Below, one piece after another: positions 1 to 12,068 of a stretch of DNA of 64,000 bases. The position numbers were made by a program, and so were the translations under genes. The stretch comes from Atrichornis clamosus (lineage: Eukaryota; Chordata; Aves; Passeriformes; Menuridae): NCBI GenBank assembly GCA_013400975.1, contig WBMZ01012792.1, positions 1-64,000 on the forward strand, given 5' to 3'. Each line of letters begins with the position of its first letter. The first letter of the stretch is position 1. Below the pieces are notes generated by a model that was not told the origin of the DNA, ran no database searches, and saw only the letters and a program-made list of their open reading frames with translations.

Positions 1-810
1 ATTTGTTGTAGAAGGAAATCAGGTGGGTCAAGCAAGACCTGCCTTTTGTAAATCCTTGTTTGGCTGGGTTTGATCCCCTGGTTGTCCTGCATGTGCCATG
101 TAATTGCGCTCAGGATGATCTCTTCCATAGCCTTGCCTGGAACCGAGGTTAGGCTGACAGGCCAGTATTTCTTGGATGGGTGTTATATTTCCAGTCAATG
201 GGAACTTCTCCAGTTAACCAGGACTGCTGGTAGGTGATTGAGAGTGGTTTGGAAAGTTCTTTTGCCAGTTCCCTCATTACTCTGGGATGGAACCCATCAG
301 GGCCCANACCCATCAGGGCCTATAGTGAGTGTCTTATTGGCAAGGCTGGTCACTGACCATCTCCTCCTGGATTGTGGGGGCTTCACTCATCTCCCCGTCA
401 CCAACTTCCAGCTCAGGGAGCTGGGTATCCTGAGGACAACTGCTCGTGATAGTGAAGACTGAAGCAAATAAAGCATTAAGTACCTCTGCCTTTTCTTCAT
501 CCCCAAATCTACTCTATGCATTCAACAAATGATGAAGGTACACCTTGACTCTTCTTTTGCAGCCAATGTATTTACAGAAACTATTTTTTTGTCTGTAACT
601 GTAGCAGACAAACCAAGTTGCAATTGGGCATTGGCTGTTCTAATCAGGCTTTGTCCATTCTAATCTTCTCCATGCATGATCTTGTGACATCTTTGTAGTC
701 CTCCCAGGTTACCTGACCCTACTTCCAGAAATGATAGATTCTCTCTTTTTCCCTAAGTTCCAGTCTAAGTTCTCTGTATAACCAGGCTAGTCTTTTCCCC
801 CAGCAACTTG
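1..810 (-). mobile_element. CR1 LINE fragment, ORF2 endonuclease-RT linker and N-terminal RT (decayed)
   Basis: Read on the minus strand, this stretch encodes broken pieces of the CR1 ORF2 polyprotein. From high to low coordinates come the post-endonuclease linker (roughly 810-480, with basic WLYRELRLELREKE-like and EDYKDV-like blocks), then the start of the reverse transcriptase (about 330-1, with a GPDGFHPRVMRELAKEL-like block and later GRSCLTHLISFYNK). Frame breaks are frequent. A short segment of the RT between the 'VPIDWK'-like block and the 'GLSA'-like block appears deleted near 185. The fragment runs off the left edge of the window and lacks the LINE 3' end. CR1 ORF2 normally supplies endonuclease and RT for retrotransposition; this copy cannot. 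The family call is from recognised protein blocks, not a search. Confidence 0.85.
292..320. repeat. 13-mer direct repeat flanking a single N
   Basis: The 13-mer acccatcagggcc occurs at 292-304 and again at 308-320, separated by 'ca' and the only ambiguous base in the window (N at 307). CR1 relatives carry this block once. The pattern looks like a mis-joined assembly gap or consensus artefact, although a genuine small tandem duplication is possible. Confidence 0.8.
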
Positions 811-1132
811 TCTTCTGTAATGATGTGTGCAATTGTTTGTCCTGTGCAGTAGATAGAGTACATCCATATGAATACTCTTGGTTTTCTATAAGGCTGAAGG
901 TATTTTAGGTCTTCTCTAATCCTTTTGTTCTTAGTGTGAGTTCTGATAGTGGTGAAAGATATGTTTCAGACAAGCTATTCAAGACAAGTACCTTCCTTTT
1001 TCCCCTGGATGTTACAAGAGAATCTCTGTAGGTCATAATGTTTAAAAGAAGTACTATTAATGCTCAAATCAACAAGGAAATATTCTACTCATTCAGTTAG
1101 ATTAATATATTATGTAGTAATTAGACACATAT
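811..1132. other. Spacer between two CR1 fragments
   Basis: About 320 bases of AT-rich sequence with no recognisable repeat or coding signal. Its first tens of bases may be an unrecognised continuation of the left CR1 fragment. Confidence 0.5.
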
Positions 1133-1510
1133 AATAGAATCATAGAATCAATTATAGAATCATAGAATGGCTTGGTTTGGAAGGGACCTTTAAAGATCAT
1201 CTGGTTCCAACTCCCCTGCAGTAAGCAGAGACATCTTCAACTAGATCAGGTTGCTCAGAGCCCTGTCCAACCTGACCTTGAATGTTTCCAGGGATGAGGC
1301 ATCTACCACCTCTCTAGGCAGCCTGTTTAAGCTTCCTCATTGCAAAAAATATATTCTTTATATCTAATCTCAATCTACCTTCTTTTAGTTTAAAACCATT
1401 ACCATTTTTTCTATAATTATAGGCCCTACTAAAATGTTTATTCCCATTTTTACCATAAGCTGCCTTTAAGTACTGAAAGTTTCCCTAGAGCCTTCTCTTC
1501 TTCTGGATAT
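1133..1510 (-). mobile_element. CR1 LINE 3' end, 5'-truncated
   Basis: The left edge holds copies of the CR1 terminal octamer in reverse complement (atagaatc, 1133-1170). This is followed by the conserved 3' block (ggaagggacctttaaagatc and aactagatcaggttgctcag), then the antisense C-terminal ORF2 and 3' UTR region up to about 1510. The octamer end at the lower coordinate places the element on the minus strand. It belongs to an insertion separate from the ORF2 fragment at 1-810, because its 3' end lies on the 5' side of that fragment. No target duplication was recognised, which is usual for CR1. Confidence 0.93.
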
Positions 1511-3234
1511 CTATTCCTGAACAGTATTGGTGTTAAAACCTAATAGGGTCAAAGGCTCCATTTCACACTTTCAGTGGTCTCAGATATTGTGATTCCTTTG
1601 TTGAATGCAAAAATGACAAAGGCAGGTAGGTTCATCATGTCTTAAAGTCTTATTAATAATTATCTAAACTGTTTTGAAGCTCTGTTGAGGAAATCTCTGC
1701 GTGCTGAAAGGAGCTTGTCTCCTTCTAAAACCTGTAGAATGTGAATTACCTATGTATATGTGTGTGTATGTTACTTGTGTATGCTTAAAAAAATTATTGA
1801 TGATGAAGCTAACTTAACACACATGCTGTAAAAATACTTAGGGAGGTAAGTTCCTTGCCAAAAGACCCAAATGCGAATACTTAAAATATTTAAGTTAAAT
1901 TCATGTAGTAACTATCACATGAACTGAGCAATGAATGGACCTCCACCAGATGGAAGAACAGACTTCCCACCAAACACACGTTGATGTGTCTTCCAGATTA
2001 GTCAACTCTGCCATAGGTTATCTTGCTCATACAATACATAATAAAACAAATTAAGCTAAGAAAGACAGCAAACAAAAAACCACTCTGAGATCAATTGATA
2101 ACAGTTTAACATTGGATATAATTGTGGAACTTACTACGTTAGGTATTCTTGGATGCTTTTCTTTAAAGATACATAGATAAGTTTGAAATTTTTTTAGTTC
2201 CCTGGATTATAATGAATCTCTAAATGATTCAGACACGTTTTCTGTTTCTTGCCTGGAATGTCTTGAAAAAAACATGTATCTGTTGTTCTTCAGACAGAAG
2301 ATAATATAAGCCAAATATAAGCCACTTGTCTCATTTTGTTCCTGTTTAGGAATCTTCCAATTTCATCATAGGAGTCTTTGGGATTCTAGTAGGATAGATA
2401 GAATTTGTTGATTAATTTCATAGCTTTATCTCTTCACTCAAATATAACACTTAATAGACACTGACTATTAAGTTTTTTAGGACTGAGGTACCTGGTCTGA
2501 TTCATAAAAGTTATTTTCACCCATTTTGAGTCAGTGCCTGTCATTGTTGTCATTGTTAGACAACTAAAAGCAGACTTTGCAGAATCAGGCCTTTGTTCAC
2601 TTGAGTTTGCATTATTCTGGCTTAATACTAACTTCCCTGTATGAGGCATGTGATGAGCCTGTGAAAAATCCTGACATGTTTTTATTCTGCCTTGAGGTGC
2701 CACTATAGGTCTAGTGGATGTGAGGATGGTAGCTTCACCTTGAGCAGTAGAAGGAAAAGCAGTATTTTGGATTTTGTGCCATTTCCCTCTTTATTCTTCA
2801 TATTGTTCTGTAAAAGACATCAAAATGCTGCTTGTTCACTGCATGATTATTTTCTCTGAGGAATTAGCAGCAAATGACATAGCATGTAAATTATAGATAA
2901 TGAAGTACATATGCATAGACACTATTTGAAGTGCCCAAGGTTAATTTCTGTGTAAAATAACGATATGTTCTCTTGAAAATTGATCTGTTGTATGCAAATT
3001 AAGGAAGAAAATTAATTATAATATCTTTATAAATTAATCAATGTACCTATTCGATGATTATGTATAATAGATGCCCCATTTGGGATATCTTCAGGATACA
3101 TATAAGAAATGAAAATAGCATAAAAATGTAAAGTTATTTACAATAATCATGTGAACCATTTTGTTTTGTAGTCAACCAGATGCTCAGAATAAAAAAAGTT
3201 AAATCGATAAATTAAATCAATAAGAGAGGAAAGA
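1511..3234. other. Single-copy AT-rich sequence, no gene recognised
   Basis: No repeat family or convincing coding region is visible. The open frames on both strands here are short and resemble no family I know. A 51-base exon-like island at 1575-1625 is listed separately at low confidence. Confidence 0.5.
1575..1625 (+). other. Exon-like island (speculative)
   Basis: A pyrimidine-rich acceptor (…tttcacactttcag) precedes 51 bases that end in GGCAG followed by the donor gtaggt. One frame is open for 16 codons and reads GLRYCDSFVECKNDKG. The exon would enter with one base and leave with two. That phase does not join directly to the island at 3856-3921, where the matching frame hits a stop. Such short pseudo-exons are common by chance, so this is recorded only as a candidate. 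Confidence 0.1.
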
Positions 3235-3237
3235 TCC

Positions 3238-3375
3238 TCTTATGGCTGAGGCAATGGATTGAAAGTCAGGAAATTTGATTTCAATTTTCAAGTCTGTCAC
3301 AGGCTTCCTGTGTGACCTTAGGTAAGTCATGTTTTCTCTCCAGACCTTGATTTTTCATCAGTTTAGAGGAGAGTG
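3238..3375 (+). mobile_element. MIR-like (CORE-SINE) remnant
   Basis: The order of blocks matches the conserved core and tail of MIR-type SINEs: a 'gaaagtcaggaaatttgatttcaa' head, then 'cttcctgtgtgacctta-ggtaagtca', then a 'ctctccagacctt-gatttttcatc' tail. It reads on the plus strand and is old and diverged. These SINEs were dispersed before the amniote radiation, and remnants are known in birds and reptiles. Confidence 0.7.
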
Positions 3376-5534
3376 ATGTTCTTTCTTCTGAACTGTTCAT
3401 TCTCTGTTTTCTTTTTTAAGTTTTGCAAGCTACAGTATATGTAATGTTACCCTGAAAACTGCATTGAACACTTCATACTTTTGTAAGATCTCAGCTTACA
3501 GTGCCTGGGTCGCAGGTTGAAAAGCTGAATTTGCCTTTTGAACAAGCCCCAAGGCAGCATCCACATTCAAACTCCGCGTTTTATTGATGCAAGCCTGTGG
3601 TAAGTGTGTTTGGAAGACTCCCAGGCAGGTAGGTAGACAAGCTGACCTGGACTACCTCTGTACATGTGCAAGCAGAGGCCTCTTGAGGCCTTGGTACCTT
3701 GGTGGTCACGTTGGAATGGCAGAACCTTTTCCCACCCACACTACAGGGCCTTGCAGAAGCTTCCATGTGACTGACATCAAACAGGGGTGTTAGTTGTGTT
3801 TCTTTATCAGCTGCATTGTCAGGTTACCTAAATCCTGGTGCCTTGTTTTCTTCAGGATCCTCTAGACACTGGACTAATACAAAGAACACTCAGTGAAATT
3901 ATGATAGATCTGAAAAAAAAGGTAATTAACAGATAGAAATTCCCTCTAATGCTTAGAAGCATACACATAAAGATTATCTAGATATGTAAAATAACTGTCT
4001 CCTAGCAGTTATTGTGACATGCATTCTAAATTGGTCATTGTCAAATACTTCCCTACAAGAATTAGACAAAAATGTTTGAATGAAAAATATTTATCTTTTT
4101 AATAAATATGAGTGACTGCATTCATATTTTTAATAAGTAATTAGTTTATTGCAATGTGGTAATGCATCAGGATATTCTTTTTACCTTTAGTTTTGTGTGC
4201 ATTGAAAATGCATAAATGATATTTCTGAGAATATAATCAGTACTCAATATTTTAATTCTGTTTCCATTTTTACTTTAGATTTTATATGCTGACATTTTAT
4301 TTTACATATGTTATTTTCTTTAAAAACATGACTAAAGCTTCAATTCTACAACAGCAAAGTGCATTTCAATTGTCTTTGTAGCTATACATATTTGTAGCTA
4401 TGTGCACAAAGCTTTCAGAGTGTGTTAGTGTGTGTTTTTGTACGCACAGAAACACACACACATACATCAACTGTTTCAGTAAATATAGGTCTTTATTTCT
4501 CTCTTTCACTGCAAGCTCTATTCTACTCTATAAATCTGATACTTGTCACATTACATGTGAATATCACCAAAGAGAGGAATTTAACTGAAAACAAAACCAC
4601 TGGTATACCATAAATATCATAAATCAAGTTTATATTCCACTTTGAAAACATAGCAGGACATTCATTCCTCATACTGGCAGATGTTTTAAAATACACAGAA
4701 AATGGTATTGTAAAAATTGATTCTATTTATTGAATCTCCAAACAAATTGTGTTTTCCCTTTGTGGGATTTACACATATAGACATATCTGTGCTTAGGCTT
4801 GCTCTCTAGCCTCTTTGTTTAGACAGACATCCCACTCTAAAGGTGTGATTTATCTCATTTGAAATCAACATGTATTAACTGGCTATGTTTCTCTTCATAA
4901 TAAAGAATTTCATCTCTTAATGTAGGATATTACCAAGTGTAGATGAGCCATAACTTGATACTTGCACTGAACCCAGACACTTGCAGTTTTTAGAGATTGC
5001 TACTTACAATGAATGTTTTAAAGCATTTAAGCAACACATCAACACTGATGGCTGATAACTTGTATCCTCCACACTCTAGATGAAAAGTGGCTGTTCCTGA
5101 GCTGGTGACTCAACCTCTGTATGTGGTAAGTCCATGGCAATGTCCAGTGTAAAGCAAATCCATCCTCAGCGTTGTCAAATTGACAAGGACTTTATGTTTC
5201 CTTCATGGCTCAGAAACTACACTGTATTGTAACCATTGTCTAAGAGATGGAGAGTCACAAGAAATAAAAGGTCTCTCTTAAGGATTCAAGGATCATCACA
5301 TACTGTAAAATGTAGTAAAGGGTGGAGAAAATTTACTTGCAGTCCAGATCAAATGAATGGATTTGCTATTTAAATGTTTTTGATTTACACCATATACATT
5401 CATGACTCTGGTGCATAATAATTTTTTTCTCTCTTACTATTTTTTTAATGTCCAGTCTTTAAGTAAACTAACAGTTAGGAGCTCCTTACAATTGTAATAT
5501 TTCTTAAACAGCCTTATTATGTTCAACTACAATT
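3376..5534. other. Single-copy AT-rich sequence, no gene recognised
   Basis: Mostly unique sequence with short simple runs. A GT/CA-rich inverted repeat sits at 4429-4458 (9-base arms TGTGTGTTT and AAACACACA around a 12-base loop). A small exon-like island at 3856-3921 is listed separately. No other feature could be supported. Confidence 0.5.
3856..3921 (+). other. 66-base exon-like island
   Basis: The sequence ccttgttttcttcag forms a good acceptor, and the donor is AAAG followed by gtaatt. The 66 bases keep one frame fully open (22 codons starting DPLDTGLIQRTLSE and ending in lysines), while the other two frames have stops. The exon would be phase 0 to phase 0, so it could be skipped or included without a frameshift. 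I do not recognise the peptide. A 22-codon open stretch is not unusual by chance, so the splice context is the only real evidence. Confidence 0.2.
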
Positions 5535-5680
5535 TTTCATAGATACATAGACTCCCTTAAGTCCCGAAGGGACCGTTACATCAACTAGATTGACTTGAGT
5601 AACGCAAACTGTTGAACCACATCAACTTCTCATACAATGACTTCTCCAAACTTTTTATGACTACTGCTCATCCCATACGG
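5535..5680 (-). mobile_element. Very old CR1 3' end (turtle/crocodile-like type)
   Basis: The sequence 'tcatagatacatagactcccttaagtcc-cgaagggaccgttacatcaactag' resembles the 3' terminal block of the older sauropsid CR1 families, in which catagat repeats lead into 'aagtccagaagggaccatt…atctag'. The octamer-like end at the left makes it minus strand. It is much more diverged than the other CR1 copies here. Confidence 0.65.
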
Positions 5681-8156
5681 ACATATTTTGTATTTTGACA
5701 TATCTTGATTTGATAAGACAGAAATGGAGAATCTGCATGCTCTTGGTAGTAGTGCGTTCACAGGATGAATTTTCCTTACAGTTAAAAATGTGTGCTATTC
5801 TTGCTGTAACCAAGCTGCTAAAGTTAATTTCAACTTCCTTAAAGTTAATTCCACCTTATATTTAATTTTGTTTTTAAGGATACTTAGAGCTTTGTTAAAC
5901 AAATTCCTGTGGGGTTGCAATTTCCATGATTGTTTGCAGCCTAATGTTTAGTTTGCTCATTGGAGAAAATCACAAACAAAATTGATTAACTGGGGTCTGA
6001 CCTATGACCCTGAAAAAGAGAAAAAAGAAAAAAAAATGGGTTTTTTTCTAATTCTTTAATAGTACCAATGGCAGAAAACTGCAGTCTAAAGATTTGGGCT
6101 TTCATGTAGTTGCTTGAGAACAAAGGAGGAAGATGTGTTTAGAGCAAAGCATTTGCACAGCTCTAAAATAAAATATTTACAATCAGAATCTTTTTTAAAT
6201 TAAGTGAAAGTTAGTAACATATACTGGAACCCATTCTGTCAGGATATGGCTCTTGCCCCTCTTAGTGCTTCAGTGTCACCAGGACTGATCATTTGGTGGA
6301 TCAGAAAAACGTAGTGTTATGCTTTTGTCTTTACTACTTCTGAGAAATATACATATAACATGAAAGCTGGTAGAAAACTTGGTATTTTTCCATTCATAAG
6401 CTGAACTCTCAGTGAATATTTCCTTTCATAATCAAGTTTTTTACCATAATGAAGTGCTAGTCACTGGAAAATAGTATAGCGTGAGATGAATTAGTAACTT
6501 TACCAAATCAGCGCTGAAGTGACCACAATGCTGTAGGTAGTATGGGACAGAGGAAGGCTTTGAGAGAACCCCACTCCATTGGAATTTATCATTCCCATGA
6601 GCTTCAGAACCAGCAAACTCTGGAAACAATATGGTTCTTGTTTCACCAGCCCCTACAGCTAGTTATTATTTGGATGAACTAAAAAAAAAATGTGGCAAGC
6701 TTATTAGCACTCTAAAGCCTGTAATGGAGTGATTTAAATTTAAGACAACTCTTTCAAATGAAAAAAGTCTGTGTATCCTATCCCCCAAATACAGGTAAGG
6801 CAAGCACACAACATTAATTAAAAAAAAAAAAAGCCCAATTTCTACTTCCAAAATGGTGCAACAGCTTTTCACTTAGGGTTCGATTGGCATATACTTGATA
6901 GACATGAAGGATTTGTTGACTTTCTTGCTCTCGTCCTCTCCTCTGCATTATCTTCCTAGAAGATACTCTACTGTTGAGTTTTGTTGATTAAAAATCAAAT
7001 TCAATATTTTTATTAACAAAAGTGCAAGGAACTTTGTGTCATAATGAAAGAGAGGCTAGAGGAGCCTTTATGAAGGAGTGGTAAATCATGGGAAACACTG
7101 TCTTGATTATTTAGCAAATCTGAGAGTGGAGAAAGGACTCTGGGATCCAGGATGTTCACTTCTTGTCTGTGATGCTGACTTTATTGTCCCAGACTGAAAC
7201 TGGATGCTCAACAAAAGACAGTGAAATTGTCTTTCTCATTCTAAGACCTACTCAAAATATGTGGGCTTGGAATCACTGTGTCTTGATATTCTTCTTTCAC
7301 ATTTCTCATAGAAGAAACCCATGCTGGTTATCAGTCTGGTATCCTTGCAGCACCCAAAAAGTCAGCAAAAGCTTAGGAGCTGAATTCTGAAAGTGCATCT
7401 TGCACTGTGACAGTGAACTGCTCAACACTGTGGCTCATTAGCTTGTTTGTGAAAAAGGAAATAGAGCAGTATGTAAAAATGCCAAAATTAATATCAGTGT
7501 AAAATTTTCCCATATAGAACAAAAGAGAGTTAGTAGAAAGCCTATATGTTATTCATACCTTTTCTGAGCTTTAATTTTGCTTGGATTCTGGAAAGATGCA
7601 TTGCATTTTTATTCCTCTGTCACAAGGCTAATGTGAAGATCAATTATTGAACATTTCTAAATGGTTTGGCAATCAATGATAACGATCACTGTAATTTATG
7701 ATAATTGAACACCAAAAACCTTTTTTTTTAATAGCAGAAAATTTGAAAGGTCAATATCAGCCTAGACTTGGCATAGAATTCAAAGCTTCTGTAAAAAAAC
7801 CCCAAATCCACTATGCAAAACAAGCAAAATTTAATCAAATAAAGGGAATGCTAATCAGAAACTTTGAAAACAAATGTTTTCATTTTTTAGGGGGGAAGCT
7901 CAGTTAATTCATTTTACATTTTAAGCACTCCCTTGCAGTGATATGAATTCAGAGCAACACCATTGTTCTTACATAGTTTAAGAAATTAAATGGGCTGGGA
8001 GAGAAATTCCAGACTACATTACTTTTTGTTCTGTGGGAAATACAAAAGGGCATGTGATAAAATGGGCTTCAACAGTGTGACAATGGATACTGAACTAGGA
8101 CCTGGAAAACAGATGTGGATGGAAAAATTATTCCAGTTTTACTAACATAAACGTTC

Positions 8157-8270
8157 GTGTGTTTTTGTTTGGTGTTTTGTGTGGGTTTTTTTGTTTGCTT
8201 GTTTGGTTTTGGTTTTATTTTGGGTTTTTTTTTTAGTTTGCTGTTTCTTTTCTTTCTCTCTTTTCATTTA
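8157..8270. repeat. T/G-rich low-complexity tract
   Basis: Dense runs of T broken by single or double G (gtttttgtttggtgttttg and similar), then TTTCTTTTC. No retroelement was recognised beside it. Confidence 0.8.
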
Positions 8271-9021
8271 TTAGAAATCTGAAAAAACTGTATGGGTACA
8301 CTCAGTTTCCTAATTACCTCCTCTGTATTCCCAGCTCCACGTTTCTGTTTAGTCCTTCATGACTCACAGACCACTGATGCCGTGTCTTTTGCAGATGGGC
8401 AGCATCACTGTTTTAGTTCCATAAGAGAATTAGTATCTTATTTCTGTATGCTGTACTCTTGGAGAAGTATGTCTAAACTGAAAAAAAAATATCTAATCTG
8501 CAGACATTTTTTCTTTTTGAGTCAAAATTCTTTGTCATACTTTTGTCAGCCAATTTATGCCTTTTCATAAAAATGTGAATAGACAAGAAGTTGAGAACAG
8601 AATCTCTTGTAAAAACAGATACCAACCTTAAAAATATTCTGTTGACAATTTCTTATAACCAGAGTGTGAAGAGATCGTGGAATGCTGAATATTTGTAAAG
8701 CTTCTACTAGACATATGTTTATTTTTTATGTTAGAATTTTAATCACACCTGCCTGACACCTGGCTTTCTGCCTGCCTATGTAAGCTTTCAGGGGTTTCCT
8801 TGGGCTTGCCAGCAGAAACTCACTACCTCAGTCTACCTGCAAGGAGAATCTCACTGCTTGATTTTACTGATGCGATCCCCAGACATAACAACCATGAAAC
8901 TTTGCTGTATTGAGCTGAGGAGGAAGAGACGTGGCTCTTGTCCAAGCTGGTCATGAGGAAAGCAGTTAGAGAATTCTGACTCAGTGGCTCCTTCCAGGCT
9001 GTTTGGATTACCCTTTTGACA

Positions 9022-9070
9022 AGAAATATAATAATAATGATGATAACAACAATAATGACAACAACAACTT
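9022..9070. repeat. Imperfect AAT/AAC/ATG trinucleotide repeat
   Basis: The tract ataataataatgatgataacaacaataatgacaacaacaac is written here only in part: interleaved ataata, gatgat and acaacaac units. It is degenerate. Confidence 0.7.
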
Positions 9071-11925
9071 AATTTAGTCTTTTTCCCCTAAGAAGAAAAA
9101 AAAAACCCAAACCTATATATATTTTTTTCCTGTTGAATGTTGAGAGGTGCAGATCAACAGGTTGGATCCTTTCACAGAGACTGTGGGGTCTGCAAGGGGG
9201 TAGAAGATGTGCCATTTTATATTCAATTAACAGCATTAATAAACACATCTGAATCATCACCACCCACTTATTCTAAGTGGTTCTTACAGAGTTCTTATTC
9301 TTTGAACAATCTCATCTTAATTGCACCACTTAGATGTAGGCAGATGTAAGGATTTTACCATCCTCTAATGATCATTTTTAGTGAATGAAATTCCCTAACC
9401 CACCTCCACCCTCTCACTTGGAATGATTCTGCAGTTCTAGTCTAATTTTATATTTTGATCCATCATAGCTTAGCTTGTACTTACATGTTAGTATCTTCAA
9501 CATTGTCTTCTTCCTCTTGTTTTTCCCTTGAAAGTCCAGTTCTGTGCTTTTGTTGCAATCTCCTGAGCAGCTTTGCCTCCTTTTTAAATTAATGGCAATT
9601 CAGTTCTTTGAATTCTACCCCTCTCTAGGTCTTATTCTCCTGTTGAGTGTCAGTACTTCCTTATCCAACTGCCCCACCCGTGAATGAAGCGTTCCACTAT
9701 CTGCATTGCTCTCAAATAACTTTAGTCTTCACACAACTCAACCTTGATTATGTCTTTGATGATCTTCAAATTCTAATATCTAAAGCTTTTATAGTCTGCT
9801 CGTGATACAGATAATGAATGAACTTAATCATAGTCAAGGACACTCTAGTGGAAGTTATGGGTGTGTAGCTTGTGATGAGAGGTCTCTGAACACCCAGACA
9901 ATTTCTCCTATTTTTGCAAAGTGGCATCCAGAGCTTCCATGAGCTAACTCCCTCTCGTCTGTTCCCCCCTTAATCCATAAACACAGTCATCCCCTGTGCA
10001 ATCCCCCTGATTCTATTATGTTGACAGGTCAGTAGAAAGGAGTAGTCAGAAAAGTAATGTAAATGACACAAACATGCAAGTTAAGAGATTGTCTATTTAA
10101 CATGGCTTTTCCATTTTGTACCAGCTGCTTTTTTTGGTCTTCATTAATCATAATTATTAATATCATAAACTGTATATAAATATATATCTCGAAATAGTAA
10201 AAAGAAAAAAATGAATGTCTCCTTCAGTTATTAGTATGGGTCTTATTCATGCTAATACTTGCAATGTCTGAGTTTGAGAACTCCTTTGAAAGTCAGTTTC
10301 CTCATTCATAAGGTGGGTGTAATTTTCCTTGACTTTTTGAAGGTTAATTTCTTACTGTTTACACATTACATTAAAGAATTAAACCTTAACACGGATATTG
10401 TTAGTGTTATTATTGCATAAAAATAAGTATACATAAAGAATCATATAGTGTCTCCTAAAGTTAAAACAGGTTCATACAAAAAGTATGACTGAAGGTTGCA
10501 TGTTCTCTTGCACCATGTAGTCATAAGGAGTTAGACCAAGTTAAAATTAGCATAAGTGGCAAAAACTGAACTGGTTGAATTTTATAAGCTGTTCTTTGAC
10601 ACTGTGCTCTATATCCCGAAAAAATTTACAGATTTAGTCAAGGTTTCCAGGCCACAGAATCCAATACAAAGTAAAATTTTGTGAAAAGTTGAACAACCAA
10701 CATTTTGCTAGCTACAATTTGTGAAATGTGTTGTAAGAGAGATGTGCATTTTTTCTCCTTAACACCTGCTACTTTTCGTCATAGTCATCCCACCCAAAGT
10801 TTGTTTTTTTCCCCCATACCTCATGATTTTCATCTTTTAATTTCCTTAGTGCTTTTACTCTAAATATTTGTAGTTGCTCTCATTAGTTCCTGTAGACTGA
10901 ATAAAGAACTCTATGATGGAATTGCACAAGAGGATTGCTTTTTGTCTATACGAAACTTTTCCTTTGTAGAATATTTTATGGGAGTCTTTACTGGATTCAT
11001 GTGAAAATGCAGATTCCTGGCAATATTTAGGCATATGTATTATATTTTTCTAAAATCTGCATAAATATGCAGGATTTTTTTTCTCGGCTAATCCTTTAAT
11101 TCTTACTTGCTTAGCCTCTTTTGGGGGCCAAATGAACTTTTTTTTATTTTTCAGAACACTTAATAGTAAATGGATAGGATGCTTCTTTTAAAGAAAAACT
11201 CTGCATTCTATAGCTCTACTTACTTGCAACCCAGGGTTAGATCATACAATTAACTTAAATTATAAAAAGATGATATACATGTCAGGGAATGGCCCTCTCT
11301 ATACACTATTTGACAAAATTGTATCTATAAATCAATGCATAGGTAGATACTTTTGTCTTAGCCTGCAAAAAAGGGAAAAAGTAACTTGCTAATTTATGAG
11401 GACTACAACTGTAAGCTTTTTTTGTGGGGGCTGGATAAGGAGTAGGGTGACTCTTGCCATATATTCACCCTTACAAGAATCCGTATTAGTGTTGCCTTTG
11501 GAAACAAAAAGATTCTGCAAAATACTATTCAGCCTGTCTCCCATTAAAGGATTTCTTAGGTCAAAAAACCCCAGAGAATCCTTCAGTTTTTTTCTTGTCA
11601 CTGTAAATTCCAGTCTCATATCTTATTCTCAGTCTGGACAAATTCTTACTTTATGCTGCAACATATTTGTAATATTTGTACAGCAAGTAACAAGTATCCT
11701 TCTAATTCTGAACCTGGATGATTCTTGACAAATGCAGAAACACACTCAGAAATTTCACAGGCAACAGTAGGATTAGTCCAAGCTGCTGAAGGAAGATGAG
11801 ATTAAATGAGAAAAGTTGTGGGAAGAAATGCAGTGGGAAAGAAGTTCAGTCAAAAAGCATTACTAAATGCAGAAAAGTAGATGAAGGTTGACACTAGAAG
11901 TTTCCTGCTGTCATTTTCTCTTCAG

Positions 11926-12068
11926 AGGATGAAATGGAAGACTCCAGCATGGATCAGACTCAAACTGCAGAGTTACACATACTGGCATTTTATAATGGCT
12001 TCTTTACTCTCCACCTTTTTCACCTCCCTCCCTTTAGTTTTAAGGGACTTTTACCAGTCTTTATGATG
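11926..12068 (+). other. Exon-like island with acidic peptide (speculative)
   Basis: A strong acceptor (gctgtcattttctcttcag) precedes AGGATGAAATGG. After two entry bases, one frame is open for 47 codons. It begins DEMEDSSMDQTQTAEL and then turns hydrophobic, up to a moderate donor (ATGATG followed by gtatga). The acidic start looks coding-like, but the remainder is not typical of a folded domain. I do not recognise it. Confidence 0.15.

Noticed and set aside
2340..2396. Acceptor plus hydrophobic peptide (ESSNFIIGVFGILVG)
   Set aside because: Weak donor and only 15 codons; the membrane-like look is expected from T-rich DNA.
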